Part shown: positions 23,116 through 34,384 of the stretch, one piece after another
Numbering within the stretch: position 1 is the stretch's first letter
How the letters are laid out: each line of letters begins with the position of its first letter
Position numbers and translations under genes: made by a program
NCBI GenBank assembly: GCA_012184525.1
Contig: WOFQ01000011.1
Coordinates: 496,001 to 560,000 of the forward strand
Direction: 5' to 3'
DNA: 64,000 nt
Source of the DNA: Xenoacremonium recifei
Taxonomy: Eukaryota > Ascomycota > Sordariomycetes > Hypocreales > Nectriaceae
The notes under the pieces: generated by a model
Seen by the model: the letters and a program-made list of their open reading frames with translations, nothing else
What the model was told of the DNA's origin: nothing
Databases searched by the model: none

Positions 23116-24133
23116 ATGGCCTCCGGATACGACCGCGCTCTGTCGGGTGAGTTGTGTACTCTATGTTGATTCTGAGGCGATGCTAACCAACGTCCAGTCT
23201 TCAGGTTTGTAGAGTTTCGACACGAGGATGAGCGCACATCTGACAGATAAACTAGCCCCGATGGACACGTGTTCCAGGTCGAGTACGCCGGCGAGGCAGT
23301 CAAGAGAGGTATGTTGGAGGGACGTCCAGTTATAGCTGTCATATCTAATGAACTTGGATAGGTACCTGTGCGGTCGGAGTGAAGGGAGCCGATGTCGTGG
23401 TCCTGGGATGCGAGAAGCGATCGGCGATGAAGCTGCAAGATACCCGAATCACGCCGTCAAAGATCCAGCTCCTTGACAACCACGTCGCCCTGGCCTTTGC
23501 TGGCCTGAACGCCGATGCCCGAATCCTCGTCGACAAGGCGCGATTAGAGGCGCAATCCCACCGCTTGTCTGTGGAAGACCCCGTTACGATCGACTATATC
23601 ACGAAGTACGTTGCTGGAGTGCAGCAAAGATACACCCAGGCCGGTGGTGTGCGACCATTTGGTATCAGTACCTTGATCGTTGGTTTCGACAACGGTAGCA
23701 AGGTCCCTAGACTCTACCAGACTGAGCCATCTGGCATCTACTCTGCCTGGTAAGCTGTCAGACGCGTCTGGAGAGATAAGAAATACTGATCATTTCAATT
23801 AGGAAAGCGAATGCTATCGGCCGATCTAGCAAGACGGTTCGCGAGTTCCTCGAGCGAAACTACAAGGAGGACATGGACCGGGAGGCTACTATCCGACTGG
23901 CCATCAAGTCTCTTCTGGAAGTAGTCCAGACGGGAGCGAAGAACATCGAGATTGCCTTGATGGCACCTGGAGCTGCCATGGAGACCCTGCCGACTGAGGA
24001 GATCGAGGGTTACGTCAAGGAGATTGAGCAAGAGAAGCAGGAGGAGGCGGCTAAGAAGAAGACTGGCCGGACGCCTGGTACAGGAAGTGCCGCCATCCTC
24101 ACTAGATCTCAGGATGATTCTGCTGCGGAATAA
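23116..24133 (+). CDS. PRE6: 20S proteasome subunit alpha-4
   Basis: Five exons: 23116-23146, 23198-23204, 23256-23308, 23362-23749 and 23803-24133; 269 aa. Exon 2 is a 7-nt micro-exon (TCTTCAG) needed to build the invariant LSVFSPDGHVFQVEY start of the alpha subunit. It forms part of the alpha ring that gates substrate entry into the 20S core. Family features: YDRALSVFSPDG, EYAGEAVKRGTCAVGVKG, LQDTRITPSKI, VDKARLEAQSHRL, YVAGVQQRYTQAGGVRPFG, YQTEPSGIYSAWKANAIG and VQTGAKNIEIA. It matches yeast Pre6/human PSMA7 rather than other alphas, in the LQDTRITPSK and GGVRPFGISTL blocks. The C-terminus carries the Lys/Glu-rich EIEQEKQEEAAKKK typical of alpha-4 and then a fungal tail. Alpha subunits are catalytically inactive. 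The gene is convergent with the CHY zinc-finger gene. Confidence 0.96.
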
Positions 24134-24384
24134 GAGGCCCCTTTCTCGGCGTTTTCATAGATCGGGTATTTGGTTTTGGGAATCAGAGCCCACTCCTATG
24201 TGTATCAACAGACGTAATGATGGGACGCGTTTTTCTATTTAGAAAACTGTGCACGCCAAGCCGAGCTATATGCTCTCAAATCCCCAACGCCCTGGCTTCT
24301 GTAAAGTTTGATATGTGCCTCCACGAAACTCTCCAGGCTGTACGTATAAATCTTGCATACTGACAACCATCAATATCCCCCACT

Positions 24385-24868
24385 TCAACCGAGCTTGTCA
24401 GCGTCGTCCTCTGGATCGAAGATCGATTTTAGAGGCTTTTGACGTTGTCTTTCATCTTTCAAGAACTTGGCGTTCATCCGGACATCGTCGCTCTCGATCG
24501 ACAAGGCGGCTTTGGGGGTCTTCGCGTCGATCACGAAATGGTTATCGCAATGCGGGCAATACTCGTCGGATTCTTCGAATTCCTGGGCGTCCTTGCGGAA
24601 GCACTTCTTGCACTTCTTGCAGGCAAAGGTCATTTCGAAGCTCTGCATCAGGGGATGGTTCTCCTGCTCGGTGTGGCAGTCGACACAGTCGAACCATTTC
24701 TTGCCTAAAAGCTCGTTAGTTGCCGGTAGTCAGTCTGTGACTGAAGACACTCTGGGACATACAGCAAGGCGATCGCACAGCGACCTGCGCGTTGAGGATG
24801 TGTTTGCTGAAGGATAGTTAGGAGAAGAGTCGCGTTTAGTGTGAGAGTAGCTCGGAGGCTTACCACAT
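24385..24868 (-). CDS. CHY zinc-finger protein, Hot13-like
   Basis: Three exons: 24868-24864 (only 5 coding nt, ATGTG), 24806-24763 and 24704-24385; 122 aa. All introns have GT/AG ends and the total closes exactly. The product begins MCKHILNAQVAVRSPCCKKWFDCVDCHTEQENHP, giving the CHY-finger pattern of paired Cys and His. A second module is FACKKCKKCFRKDAQEF...YCPHCDNHF. The C-terminal ~40 residues are charged and end in DPEDDADKLG. Hot13-type CHY proteins act in the mitochondrial intermembrane space on small Tim proteins or the Mia40-Erv1 relay; whether this one does is inference, since it has no obvious presequence (as is normal for that compartment). The exon 1 start could be mis-called if an unseen upstream exon exists. 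It is divergent from XPB with 373 bases between. Confidence 0.85.
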
Positions 24869-25241
24869 GACGACAGGGTATCGAATCCTGGAACCTTGAT
24901 GTCGACAATATTGACTGCTTAAACGCTTGACTTTCCGAACAACGCTGGTAGAGTTGTGACCTGGATGGTGATATGGAACTGATTGAGAGAAGTGTATGGA
25001 AATTTGGCGGGGTATAAATTACAGCGCTCCCCCGTTCCCTGTTCCCGCCACTATCACACGCCTCCTCCGCTAGCGCCGGCTTCGCCTTAGTCATCCCCAG
25101 CTACAGTTAGGTCATCGAGCTCCTGCTGCCTGTTGAGATAACTTTTGATCACTCTCGCCCCCGACAATTTCAAACTCCCCATCTCTCCCAACCCACCCTT
25201 AACCATCGGTCTGCTCCCGGGCACCACGACGACCGATCAAA
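24869..25241. promoter_or_regulatory. divergent promoter region, CHY-finger gene / XPB gene
   Basis: The 373-base interval must hold both promoters. A TATAAATT sequence at about 25013-25020 could serve either direction. The XPB side ends in pyrimidine-rich sequence followed by the AAAATG start context. Confidence 0.5.
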
Positions 25242-27725
25242 ATGCCGCCAAAGAGGAAGGCCGGTGCCGCCGTTCAGGGAGGAGCCAAAGCTGGTAGATC
25301 ATCGCGGATGTCTACGCCGGGCGCTGCGACTCCTCGCACCATCGATAGTAACGAAGAGGCGGAGGATGAAGACGAGCCGGTCGATGAGGTCCTCGAGGAA
25401 AACCTCAGCAAGAATATAGATCTTTTCTCCCTCGATCGCTACCAGAGGAAGCATGCGATCCGGGAGCCTCTCCCTCACATCTTCGGTGACAAGGATTTCT
25501 CGTACTTGGATTTGAAGAAGGATCACCCGAATCGCCCGCTCTGGATTGATCCCAAGAAGGGCAAGATCATTCTCGAGAGCTTCAACCCTCTCGCTGAGCA
25601 AGCTCAGGATTTCCTGATCACTATCGCTGAGCCCATCTCACGGCCGACCTTCATGCACGAATATGCACTCACTACCCACAGCCTGTACGCTGCCGTTTCG
25701 GTCGGCCTGTCTCCATCCGACATTACAAATACGCTCGATCGATTCCTGAAGACTCCCTTGCCGGAAGAAATTCGTACTTTCATCAACCGATGCACGCAGA
25801 GTTACGGAAAGGTCAAGTTGGTGTTGAAAAACACCAAGTACTATGTCGAAAGCCCGGATCCCAATATGCTCCAGACGCTTCTAAAGAATCCTAAGATCGG
25901 TCCTCTCAGAGTTCAGGGAACGGAGGAGATCACGACCTCAGCGGCGCCGAAAATTGGCGGCCTCGTCATTCCTGGAACGAAGAATGCGGCAGGCGTGAAG
26001 CAGGCCAACGGCCTTGGGCAACCAGCAGCAGGGCAGACCCAGGACGGACAACCCATCCAAGAAGGCGACGTGTTCGCAACCCTTGACGAGGAGGACGACG
26101 AGGACCAAGAAGTGACTCATTCATTTGAGATCGCGGACAAGGACGTCGAGACGGTTCAGAAGGAATGCCTCAGCCTTGGATACCCGGTGCTCGAGGAGTA
26201 CGATTTTCGACGTGATGAGGTCAACCCCAATTTGGACATCGATCTGAAGCCCGGTACCCAGATTCGACCCTACCAGGAAAAGAGCCTTAGCAAGATGTTT
26301 GGAAACGGACGAGCGAAGAGTGGACTCATCGTCTTGCCGTGTGGTGCCGGAAAGACTCTGGTCGGCATTACGGCAGCTTGCACTATCAAGAAGGGTGTTA
26401 TCGTCCTCTGCACAAGCTCTATGTCGGTTGTACAATGGCGAAACGAGTTCTTGAAATGGTCCAACATCAATCCGGACGATATTGTCGCCTTTACGTCGGA
26501 CCAGAAGGGCAATGTCTTTACGGGGAGTACCGGCATCATCGTCACAACCTATTCGATGGTCACCCAATCCAGAGCCCGGTCCTACGATGCGGAGAAGATG
26601 ATGAGATTCCTGACGGGTCGCGAATGGGGTCTGATGCTTCTAGACGAGGTCCACGTTGTTCCCGCCAACATCTTCCGAAAGGTGACATCGTCGATAAAGA
26701 CACATTCGAAGTTGGGCCTCACAGCAACCCTGCTTAGAGAGGACGATAAGATTTCGGATTTGAATTTCTTGATTGGACCGAAGCTGTTTGAGGCCAACTG
26801 GATGGAGCTCTCGAAGCAGGGCCATATTGCCAGGGTCCAGTGTGCGGAGGTTTGGTGTCCTATGCCGACTGAGTTCTATGATCAGTATCTGCGGGCACCA
26901 TCGCGAAAGAAGAATCTCCTCTACATCATGAACCCTCGCAAATTTCAGGCATGCCAATATCTTATCAACTACCACGAGTCACGAGGAGACAAGATCATCG
27001 TCTTTTCAGATAACGTGTACGCGCTCAAGGCATACGCACTGAAATTGCAGAAGGCATTCATCTACGGAAATACGGGTCAAGCCGAACGCTTGCGAGTGCT
27101 GGAGAACTTCCAGCATAATCCGCTAGTCAACACCCTATTTTTGTCCAAGATTGGAGACACGTCACTCGACTTGCCCGAGGCGACGTGCTTGATCCAGATA
27201 TCGTCGCACTACGGTTCACGACGTCAGGAGGCACAGAGATTGGGCCGAATTCTCCGGGCTAAGCGAAGAAATGACGAAGGTTTCAACGCCTTCTTCTACT
27301 CGCTCGTATCGAAGGATACGCAGGAAATGTATTTTTCATCGAAGCGGCAGGCATTCCTTGTGGACCAGGGCTATGCCTTCAAGGTCATTACGCAACTGGC
27401 CAACATCGAGAAAACACCGGGCCTTGCGTTTGCCGATGTTACGGAACGTCGGGAACTACTGCAAAAGGTGCTTGTGGAGAACGAGAGCATGGAAGACGAA
27501 GATCCCACGGATGACCTCTTCCACTCGGGATCTATGGGACGTAGCAAGAAGAAGGGAGCTCGCCGCACGGCCGGCACGCTCGGCGAGCTGAGCGGTGGCC
27601 AGGACATGGCGTACATCGAGCAGAACAAGAGGATGAACCAGTCGCTGAAGAAGAACAAGAAAGAGAGCAGTGCTTTCTTCAAGAAGATTGGGCGGGAGAA
27701 TGCTCGCCGAGCAGCGAACAAGTAG
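25242..27725 (+). CDS. SSL2: TFIIH DNA helicase/translocase XPB (Ssl2/Rad25)
   Basis: A single exon of 827 aa, close to the usual length. XPB is the TFIIH ATPase that opens promoter DNA for Pol II and acts in nucleotide excision repair. The N-terminal half holds the acidic segment (~30-50) and the damage-recognition-like region. The superfamily 2 motifs follow: I in LPCGAGKTLVGI with Lys371, II as DEVH at 468-471, III in LTATLLREDDK (which also contains the RED motif specific to XPB), and the C-terminal helicase lobe with IVFSDNVYALKAYA, ISSHYGSRRQEAQRLGRILRAKR (motif VI) and GFNAFFYSLVSKDTQEMYFSSKRQAFLVDQGY. The C-terminus is Lys-rich. The start context AAAATG and the MPPKRKAG opening are typical. 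No intron is needed. Very secure. Confidence 0.98.
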   Translation: MPPKRKAGAAVQGGAKAGRSSRMSTPGAATPRTIDSNEEAEDEDEPVDEVLEENLSKNIDLFSLDRYQRKHAIREPLPHIFGDKDFSYLDLKKDHPNRPLWIDPKKGKIILESFNPLAEQAQDFLITIAEPISRPTFMHEYALTTHSLYAAVSVGLSPSDITNTLDRFLKTPLPEEIRTFINRCTQSYGKVKLVLKNTKYYVESPDPNMLQTLLKNPKIGPLRVQGTEEITTSAAPKIGGLVIPGTKNAAGVKQANGLGQPAAGQTQDGQPIQEGDVFATLDEEDDEDQEVTHSFEIADKDVETVQKECLSLGYPVLEEYDFRRDEVNPNLDIDLKPGTQIRPYQEKSLSKMFGNGRAKSGLIVLPCGAGKTLVGITAACTIKKGVIVLCTSSMSVVQWRNEFLKWSNINPDDIVAFTSDQKGNVFTGSTGIIVTTYSMVTQSRARSYDAEKMMRFLTGREWGLMLLDEVHVVPANIFRKVTSSIKTHSKLGLTATLLREDDKISDLNFLIGPKLFEANWMELSKQGHIARVQCAEVWCPMPTEFYDQYLRAPSRKKNLLYIMNPRKFQACQYLINYHESRGDKIIVFSDNVYALKAYALKLQKAFIYGNTGQAERLRVLENFQHNPLVNTLFLSKIGDTSLDLPEATCLIQISSHYGSRRQEAQRLGRILRAKRRNDEGFNAFFYSLVSKDTQEMYFSSKRQAFLVDQGYAFKVITQLANIEKTPGLAFADVTERRELLQKVLVENESMEDEDPTDDLFHSGSMGRSKKKGARRTAGTLGELSGGQDMAYIEQNKRMNQSLKKNKKESSAFFKKIGRENARRAANK

Positions 27726-30700
27726 GGTGTGGTTGGTTCGGAAATGAGGATTTGGCGGTCCCAGCAGAGACAAAAAGCCAAAAAAGACATGTTACAAAGT
27801 AGAACATCGGGCAAAGCATGCGTGTATTTGAAGCAGAAAGGGACACATTGATTTCAGGTTGGCGCAAGGGTCGGAAATCGCTCGGCGTTGATTGGGAGTT
27901 GCACTGAAACGGCCGCTTATCAGATTGTCTCAGGGAAAGACGATGCCGTCATACAGGGACGTCACAAGGGAACCGATAAGCATGTATAGAAATTGTATAG
28001 TATACTGCATAGTGGCAGAAGCGTAACAGAAATTGGAAAACGATGTTCCGAATTGAGTCGAAGCTCTTCGTGACCTGCATGTCAACTACGTACTGGCTAC
28101 CACCCAGGAAATCGTGTTCCGAATGTGCAGGGAAGCTGCGAAGTCGGCGCTGGAGATGATGTGAGCGACACAGCACATGCTGGCAACGTCAGGAAGGGCA
28201 TGCCAGTGAGACGTGGGTGGTGCTTCATAGCGTCACGCCATGAGAAACGTATCGCTGATGGTCAGCAAATGATCATGTATCTGCAGGAGGTGGAGGTTAG
28301 GAGCATCGCGTATGCATGCAGCCGTTTTGCCGAGCCCCTAATTGAGTACAGAGTAAACAGAGCAGCTATGGAGACAGTTTGAAAGCTACCTCAGCTGGGG
28401 TTGGATAAGGGAAATGGTTGAGATGCAGGAGCGTGCATCTGTTAGTGAGCTTAGTAGGGATGAGGTGAGTTGAAGTACCGCAGCTAGTAACGCGGGAGCT
28501 ATCTTAGTAGAGACGAGACACCAGGGTGCCTTAATCCAACGCCGAAAACTCACAGGCGGTGCATCAAGCTGAAAGACAGAGTGCGCGGGCGGGCTGGCGA
28601 AGCTGCGGGCGCGGAGGAGTCTTGGCTGCTGGGAAAAAGGCGGTATCTGATATCTGATAGACACACACGCTGTGCTGTACTGTAACGTCTCTCGCCGGAT
28701 GAATTTATGCTCGCACCAGACTTATGCAGTATGATGTGGCATAGGATGCAAAATGCCATATGGAGAAGCTGGATCGACAGATATGCCTTGGAGGAAGACT
28801 TGTTGAGAAGCGTTGGGAGGCACCGGAGGATAGAGGTGGTCATACTGGCGTGACCTGAGCAAAGCTGTAAGATGCCACCCGTCCCACCAATTGACTTTTT
28901 CTTATTTCTGTTAGTTTTTTTTCCCTCTCCGCGAGGGAGTGTTGACCCCGTGACCCCGAGAGCCTGTCGAATCTCGCCACTCCTTGTTGTTCTTTTGTTC
29001 CATTGCAGGGGCCCCGGCGATCTCCTGTTCGGGCCAGCAGGGATCTGCTTGTCGGTTGGGGCCTGGAAAGCTTGGCCGTCAGCAGCAAACGCGCGTAGAA
29101 ACGGAGACATGGGGCGGCCATTCCAGGGTGCCGGTATGATGTCACGCCCGGCCTGAGGAGATTGTGCAGTGCATCCATCTACCGCGGTATAACGCTCTGC
29201 CTCAATTGACGCGAAACGGCAGCGCCATTTGATAATCCCCGATTGACTTCCGTGGCACGAGGTTGACAACCGGTTTTTTTCTGCGTGTATGTGGCAGTGA
29301 CCTCTTGCAGGCCTCTCATGGGAGGGTTTGCATGGCGGTGGATAAAGGCAAAGTGCCCTAAATTTGGGCCGACTTTTATTTCAATGACTGCCAAGACCTT
29401 TCCCCTTCCACCGTTCGCAACTTTGAACCCCCACCGGCTCTCAGTCGAGTCTCTCTCCTCCTTCGCCTCGACCCTGACCGTCGCCCAGATCTGCCTATTC
29501 ATCCATCGCGACGGGCCTCATCATTGTCGCCAGCCGGCTGCCTCGTGGACACGCATTCACGCTGGGCCGCCCCGACGCTACCTATCCATCAGCCTGTCCC
29601 CTGCATCGCCGGGTCACCGCTCTCTTGATATCATCCTCGTCCTCGTCCTCGTCCTCGTCGCGGTCTCTCCCTGCCCGGCACATCGACGCTCCCTGCGAGG
29701 GTCCCCTGGCGCCTCAATCCAGCATCCCTGGTGACGCTCACCAACAGAGCCTGCAGCTGGCACCGCATTGCCCTTTGCGCGCCGTCCATTGGCCACGCCG
29801 CGCGCGCATTGGCATTGGTATTGTGCACTTTCTCATGCAGTTCTGTGGGACGCAGTAACTGCTGCACTGCACTCGCCAGATCCCGGTTTGTCGGGTCGCT
29901 GCCGGCATCAACAGCGTCACGTCGAGCAGGCACTCGACGAAAACAGTCCCGCACGACTCCGTGTCTCACTGCCCGCCGTCGCCGTCGCCGCCCGCAGAGC
30001 CCGGAAGAAAATTCGAGACATCGACACCGCCGCGTCAAGCACGAAGCCGAGTAACAGCGCCGCTTGCTTGCTGGCTGGCTGGCTGCATTGCGTCTTACGG
30101 CAACTCCCTGTCGTCGCTTTAGCTATCTCGCCATCCCGTCCGCACCACGCCCTTCTGCCGGAAAGACCCCGAGTCAATTCAATCTCGTCCAATCTGCCAT
30201 CCCGGTCTCGTTGTCGCAGCTCGTTTATTCCGGTGACAGGGCCCGCTGCGCTGCCCGCCCGGGGAAGAGCTCGACCCGTCCCGACTCTCGATAAGCTGTT
30301 CTGCCCTGCCTGAGCCGAAGTTTGCCAGCCGGGGCTCGACTTGTTTTTCGGGGCCTCGCTTCGCCCCCTACTAATAGCAATCCCCTCCGGCTTGGAGCTC
30401 GTGCTTGAATTTTCTGGACTTTTTTTTCATCGCTTCACTGCGCCGCCTCAAAGACCCTCCTTGCTTCACGAGCACCTTTCAGCTCCTTGCCTCCTTCCCT
30501 CTCACGCTTATCTGCTATATCCTTCCGCCCTGCTCTTTCTCTTCACCACGTCAACCCTTTTGTCATCCTCAACAAAAGCTCTCTCTCCATCTCCAACCTC
30601 ACGATGCTTCTTTTTCCCATTGCTCATCTGAAGTCCTCTCTCTGGACTCTTGGCTAGTGTTGTTTGCCAACGCCACAGCCACACGCACTGTCCCGTCAGC

Positions 30701-30878
30701 CATCCAACGGCTCAAACCTTGTTGTTTGCCGTCACTTCACCTGATCAGCTCACTGCCTCCACTATGCGCTGCTAGTTGATCAGCCATATTTCGACAACCT
30801 CCGCCGCTGCCCTGAATTGCCGTCAGCAATTGAGCTACGATTTCGATTTCTTTTTTTCCTACCGCTTCATTGGACGAA
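27726..30878. other. 3.1 kb non-coding stretch, XPB 3' flank and TRK1 leader/promoter
   Basis: No gene was recognised. 27726-29270 has mixed composition with scattered short frames. From about 29370 to 30850 the plus strand is strongly pyrimidine-rich and full of short overlapping frames, as in a long fungal 5' leader or promoter for TRK1. A TCCTCG hexamer repeat lies at 29635-29659. A minus frame at 28550-29269 (239 codons) has no family resemblance and is not called as a gene. Confidence 0.55.
29635..29659. repeat. hexanucleotide microsatellite (TCCTCG)n
   Basis: About four near-perfect TCCTCG units occur in a row in the presumed TRK1 leader. The opposite strand reads as Arg codons, which creates a spurious Arg-rich antisense frame. 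Confidence 0.75.
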
Positions 30879-33766
30879 ATGTTTGGCAGAGTGAGCGCCT
30901 GGGCCTGGGCCCAGCTCCTGGCCATCAAACCCCCCTTTGTGTCTAAGAAACCGCATTTCAACTTCATTTCGGCTCACTGTAATGCCCCTTCCCAGCTCTT
31001 GTATGGCCCTCGGATAACGCTAACTGTTGTGTTCCAGATACATGGATCATCGGTATGACGATGTTTTCCTCAGTGCTTATCTATGGCGCTGGCAAAGGCT
31101 CCATTTCATATATCAATGCTCTCCTGTTTGCTAGCGGCGCAAACACACAGGCTGGTCTTAACCCGGTGGACATCAACGATATGAATCTATTCCAGCAAAT
31201 CATCATGTATATTTTCAGCATGCTCTCCAACCCCATCACCTTACATGGCTCCGTTGTCTTTCTAAGGCTATATTGGTTCGAGAAACGCTTCCAGAATTGG
31301 GTTGCTGATGCACGCTTGCGTCGTGGCACCTTGTCGAAGTCCAAGTCGAAATCACGTAACCCCAACGATCCTCAACGCATGGAGGAAGGTGTTAATGGGA
31401 GACACATAACTGTTGTTCACAGGCAGGGACGTGTTCACCGGATCACGAACGATGGTATATTACTAGATTCCGATGGTCCGATCCAGTCCCAAGCTATCGA
31501 AGACGACGACGACGACGAAGCGCCTCCGAAGCCCATTGCCAACAGCGATGAGAGTGACACCACCACAGTCACCGGAGGTCGGACAAATAGCCTAGAGCTA
31601 GGCCCCCTTGACAAACTGGAACCTACCGCACATGGCGCTGGTGGAGTTGAGCCAGCCAAAACGGTCACTGAACCCCAAAATCAGCATCTCTCAGTCGGTC
31701 CTACGGCCATCACCTTCGCAGACACTGTCAAACGAAGTGATGGTGTAGATGACGAAACCAAGTTCCCGCAGAGGCGAACCAACGAAGAACACATCGCTAT
31801 TCTCGAACGCCAAAGAAACCAGGACAACGAAGTGCTACGCATTCCCGGTCCACGAGATGCTGAGAGAGGCATGATACCGAGACGTCTGGAGGAGAACGAC
31901 CCCAGAGAGGTCGACGACGACAATATGGCCGTGTCTCGGACAAACAACTTGAGACCACCACAAGGTACTGCTGATTCGAGGAACTTTCACGATCGACGAC
32001 CGACTATCGTCATCGCCGAGCCAGAGCGCCCTCCAAAAGATCACGTTGCAGAGGATGCACGCGCTGTTGCCGGCACTCTGGAGTCTCTTAGATTTCGCAA
32101 ACCTCGAATTTTTAACAGCGGCCAAAAAACCGTACATGAGGACGATGAAGATGCTCGGACAACAACACGTGCCTTCAGAACCAGGACCTTGGATACCATA
32201 AGATCAGCCTTGACCAGGGAGAAGTATGAGGACATGCCTTACCTCAGTTATACACCTACGATTGCTCGAAACTCCAACTTTGTAGGCTTGACTCTAGAGC
32301 AGCGTGAGGAGTTGGGCGGTATCGAGTATCGCTCCCTACGCACTCTGGCCTTAATCCTGCTCTGCTATTTCTGGGGCTTCTCGATATTAGCTCTGACCTT
32401 CATGTTACCGTTCATCAAGGAGAGCAACCGCTACGGTAAAATCGTTGAAGCCGACGGTGTTTCTAGAACGTGGTGGGCCTTCTTCACCTCGAACTCGGCC
32501 TTCATGGACCTGGGATTCACCTTGACCCCAGACAGCATGAACTCCTTCAATACCTCTCCATACGTGATGATGAGCCTTTGGTTTTTCATCATCATCGGCA
32601 ACACCGGGTTTCCGATCATGCTACGGTTCATTATTTGGGTGCTTGCCCAAATTATCCCGAGACGAACGGGCTTTTGGGAAGAACTTCGCTTCCTACTTGA
32701 CCACCCCCGTCGGTGTTTCACTCTTCTCTTCCCCTCTAGTGCGAATTGGTGGCTGTTCTGGGTCCTCGTGGCCATGAACGTGGTTGATCTGGTTTTCTTC
32801 TGCATCCTCGACCTTCACTCGGGGCCGGTTGCTGGCTTGCCAGTTCACACCCGGATTGCGGATGGGCTTTTCCAAGCTGCAGCTACTCGAACAGCTGGAT
32901 TTTCATGCTTCAACATCGCCGATCTTCACCCAGCCATGCCGGTTCTGTACATGATCATGATGTACATCTCCGTGTTGCCAATCGCCATTTCCGTCCGGAG
33001 AACCAACGTATACGAAGAGAAGTCACTTGGTGTCTACCATAACAAGAAAGACGAGGACGATGAAGAAGCAGAAGCCAGCGCACTGAGCTATGTCGGGACC
33101 CATTTGCGACGACAGCTATCTTTCGATCTGTGGTATGTCTTCATGGGCTTCTTTCTCCTTTCTATCAGCGAGGGAAGTAAGATCCAGGCTGGCAGATTCG
33201 ATCTCTTCAGTGTCCTCTTCGAGGTTGTCAGCGCTTACGGTACCGTGGGCCTGAGTATGGGCGTTTCAGGCACTGACGCTTCTCTTTGTTCCTCGTTTTC
33301 GGTCGTCGGCAAGTTGATCATCATCGCCATGCAAATCCGAGGTCGTCACCGAGGTCTTCCATACGGTCTTGATCGGGCCGTTATGCTCCCGAGCGAGTCT
33401 CGCTTCAAGAAGGAAGCCGAAGAAGATGAGCCCATGCTTGTCCGGACAAGAACAGGCATGACCACTGCCTCTGGGGTCGAGCGAGGACGCCGAGGAAGTA
33501 GTGTAGGCCCTCGCCGTAGTACTAGCCGACCACGAGAGCGAGCCAACAGCCATCTCATCACCTCGTTCCTCCATCCGGGCCCTGTCGTCCATGCCGATAC
33601 CATCCACAACCACAAGCGAAATAAGTCGAACGAGACAGCAGATTTCCGACGCGCCAACACTGAACCCATCTTGGACGACGAGGAAAAAGCGGAAATTCAT
33701 CCTCTGCAGGACATTGCGTCCAATGTCTCTCAGCCACGAAGAGCAGAGACAACCCCCATGGCCTAG
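30879..33766 (+). CDS. TRK1: TRK-family high-affinity potassium transporter
   Basis: Two exons: 30879-30978 and 31038-33766, 942 aa, in the usual range for fungal Trk1. It is a plasma-membrane K+ uptake system built of four M1-P-M2 repeats. Exon 1 gives FVSKKPHFNFISAH, and the intron joins it to YTWIIGMTMFSSV. The first P-loop region is in FASGANTQAGLNPVD. Residues ~130-400 form a long, charged, disordered cytoplasmic insert, usual for fungal Trk proteins. The remaining repeats are visible in YRSLRTLALILLCYFWGFS, TSNSAFMDLGFTLTPDSMNSF, QAAATRTAGFSCFNIADL and VSAYGTVGLSMGVS, followed by KLIIIAMQIRGRHRGLPYGLDRAVMLP. The selectivity-filter glycines of each loop are present. The C-terminus is Arg/Ser-rich and may be a regulatory tail. 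The start is the first ATG in frame (30879). Confidence 0.96.
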
Positions 33767-34384
33767 AAGAACCCATGGAGATGAGCTTTGCTCTTCTCTC
33801 TTTATATATATATCCGCCATCAAATCCCTCTGCATTGAGACCATGCAGTTTCAATTTCAAGCGAACATCATAGGAGGGAGTTTATATCTGGGACAGGGAG
33901 TATTCGGCGTGCAACCTACGGCATTAGAAAGGGATTGGTCACGGCAAGCGTTTTGTGCATTTTACCCCCGATTTTATATATATTTCCATCACTAAGATCC
34001 CAGACTTGGTGTCTTTTTTTCCTGGGACAGTTTTGGACGGGAGGTTCATTTGGTTATATTTTTCCCTTACGCATAAGAAAGAGATGACGACTCAAGTCGA
34101 ACAATGGTATCTAGTCGAATGTATATGGTTTTATTCGACGCGTCTAAGCGATTCTAGTATCTGGTCCGTGTAAATGCACATGATGAAGTAAACGCCGGCT
34201 TCCTCCTCTTCCATTTAGTTCCCAGCCCAAAAATAAGAGAAGGTAAGGGAGAGTCGATTATGAGGGCAGACCATCTCCACGAGCACCGAGTATCAGAAAA
34301 TATCGCTCCAACGCCGAAGTCTATATCCGTACCAATAACCCATCCATAACACAATGCACGTTTATCCAGCTCAAACAGCAAGTC
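33767..34384. other. convergent intergenic region (TRK1 / VPS9 protein)
   Basis: Presumed 3' UTRs of both convergent genes. It is AT-rich with TATATATA tracts at about 33801-33811 and 33974-33982. No gene was recognised. Confidence 0.55.

Noticed and set aside
28550..29269. 239-codon minus-strand frame in the XPB-TRK1 gap
   Set aside because: No domain, no clear start context and mixed composition; other frames overlap it.
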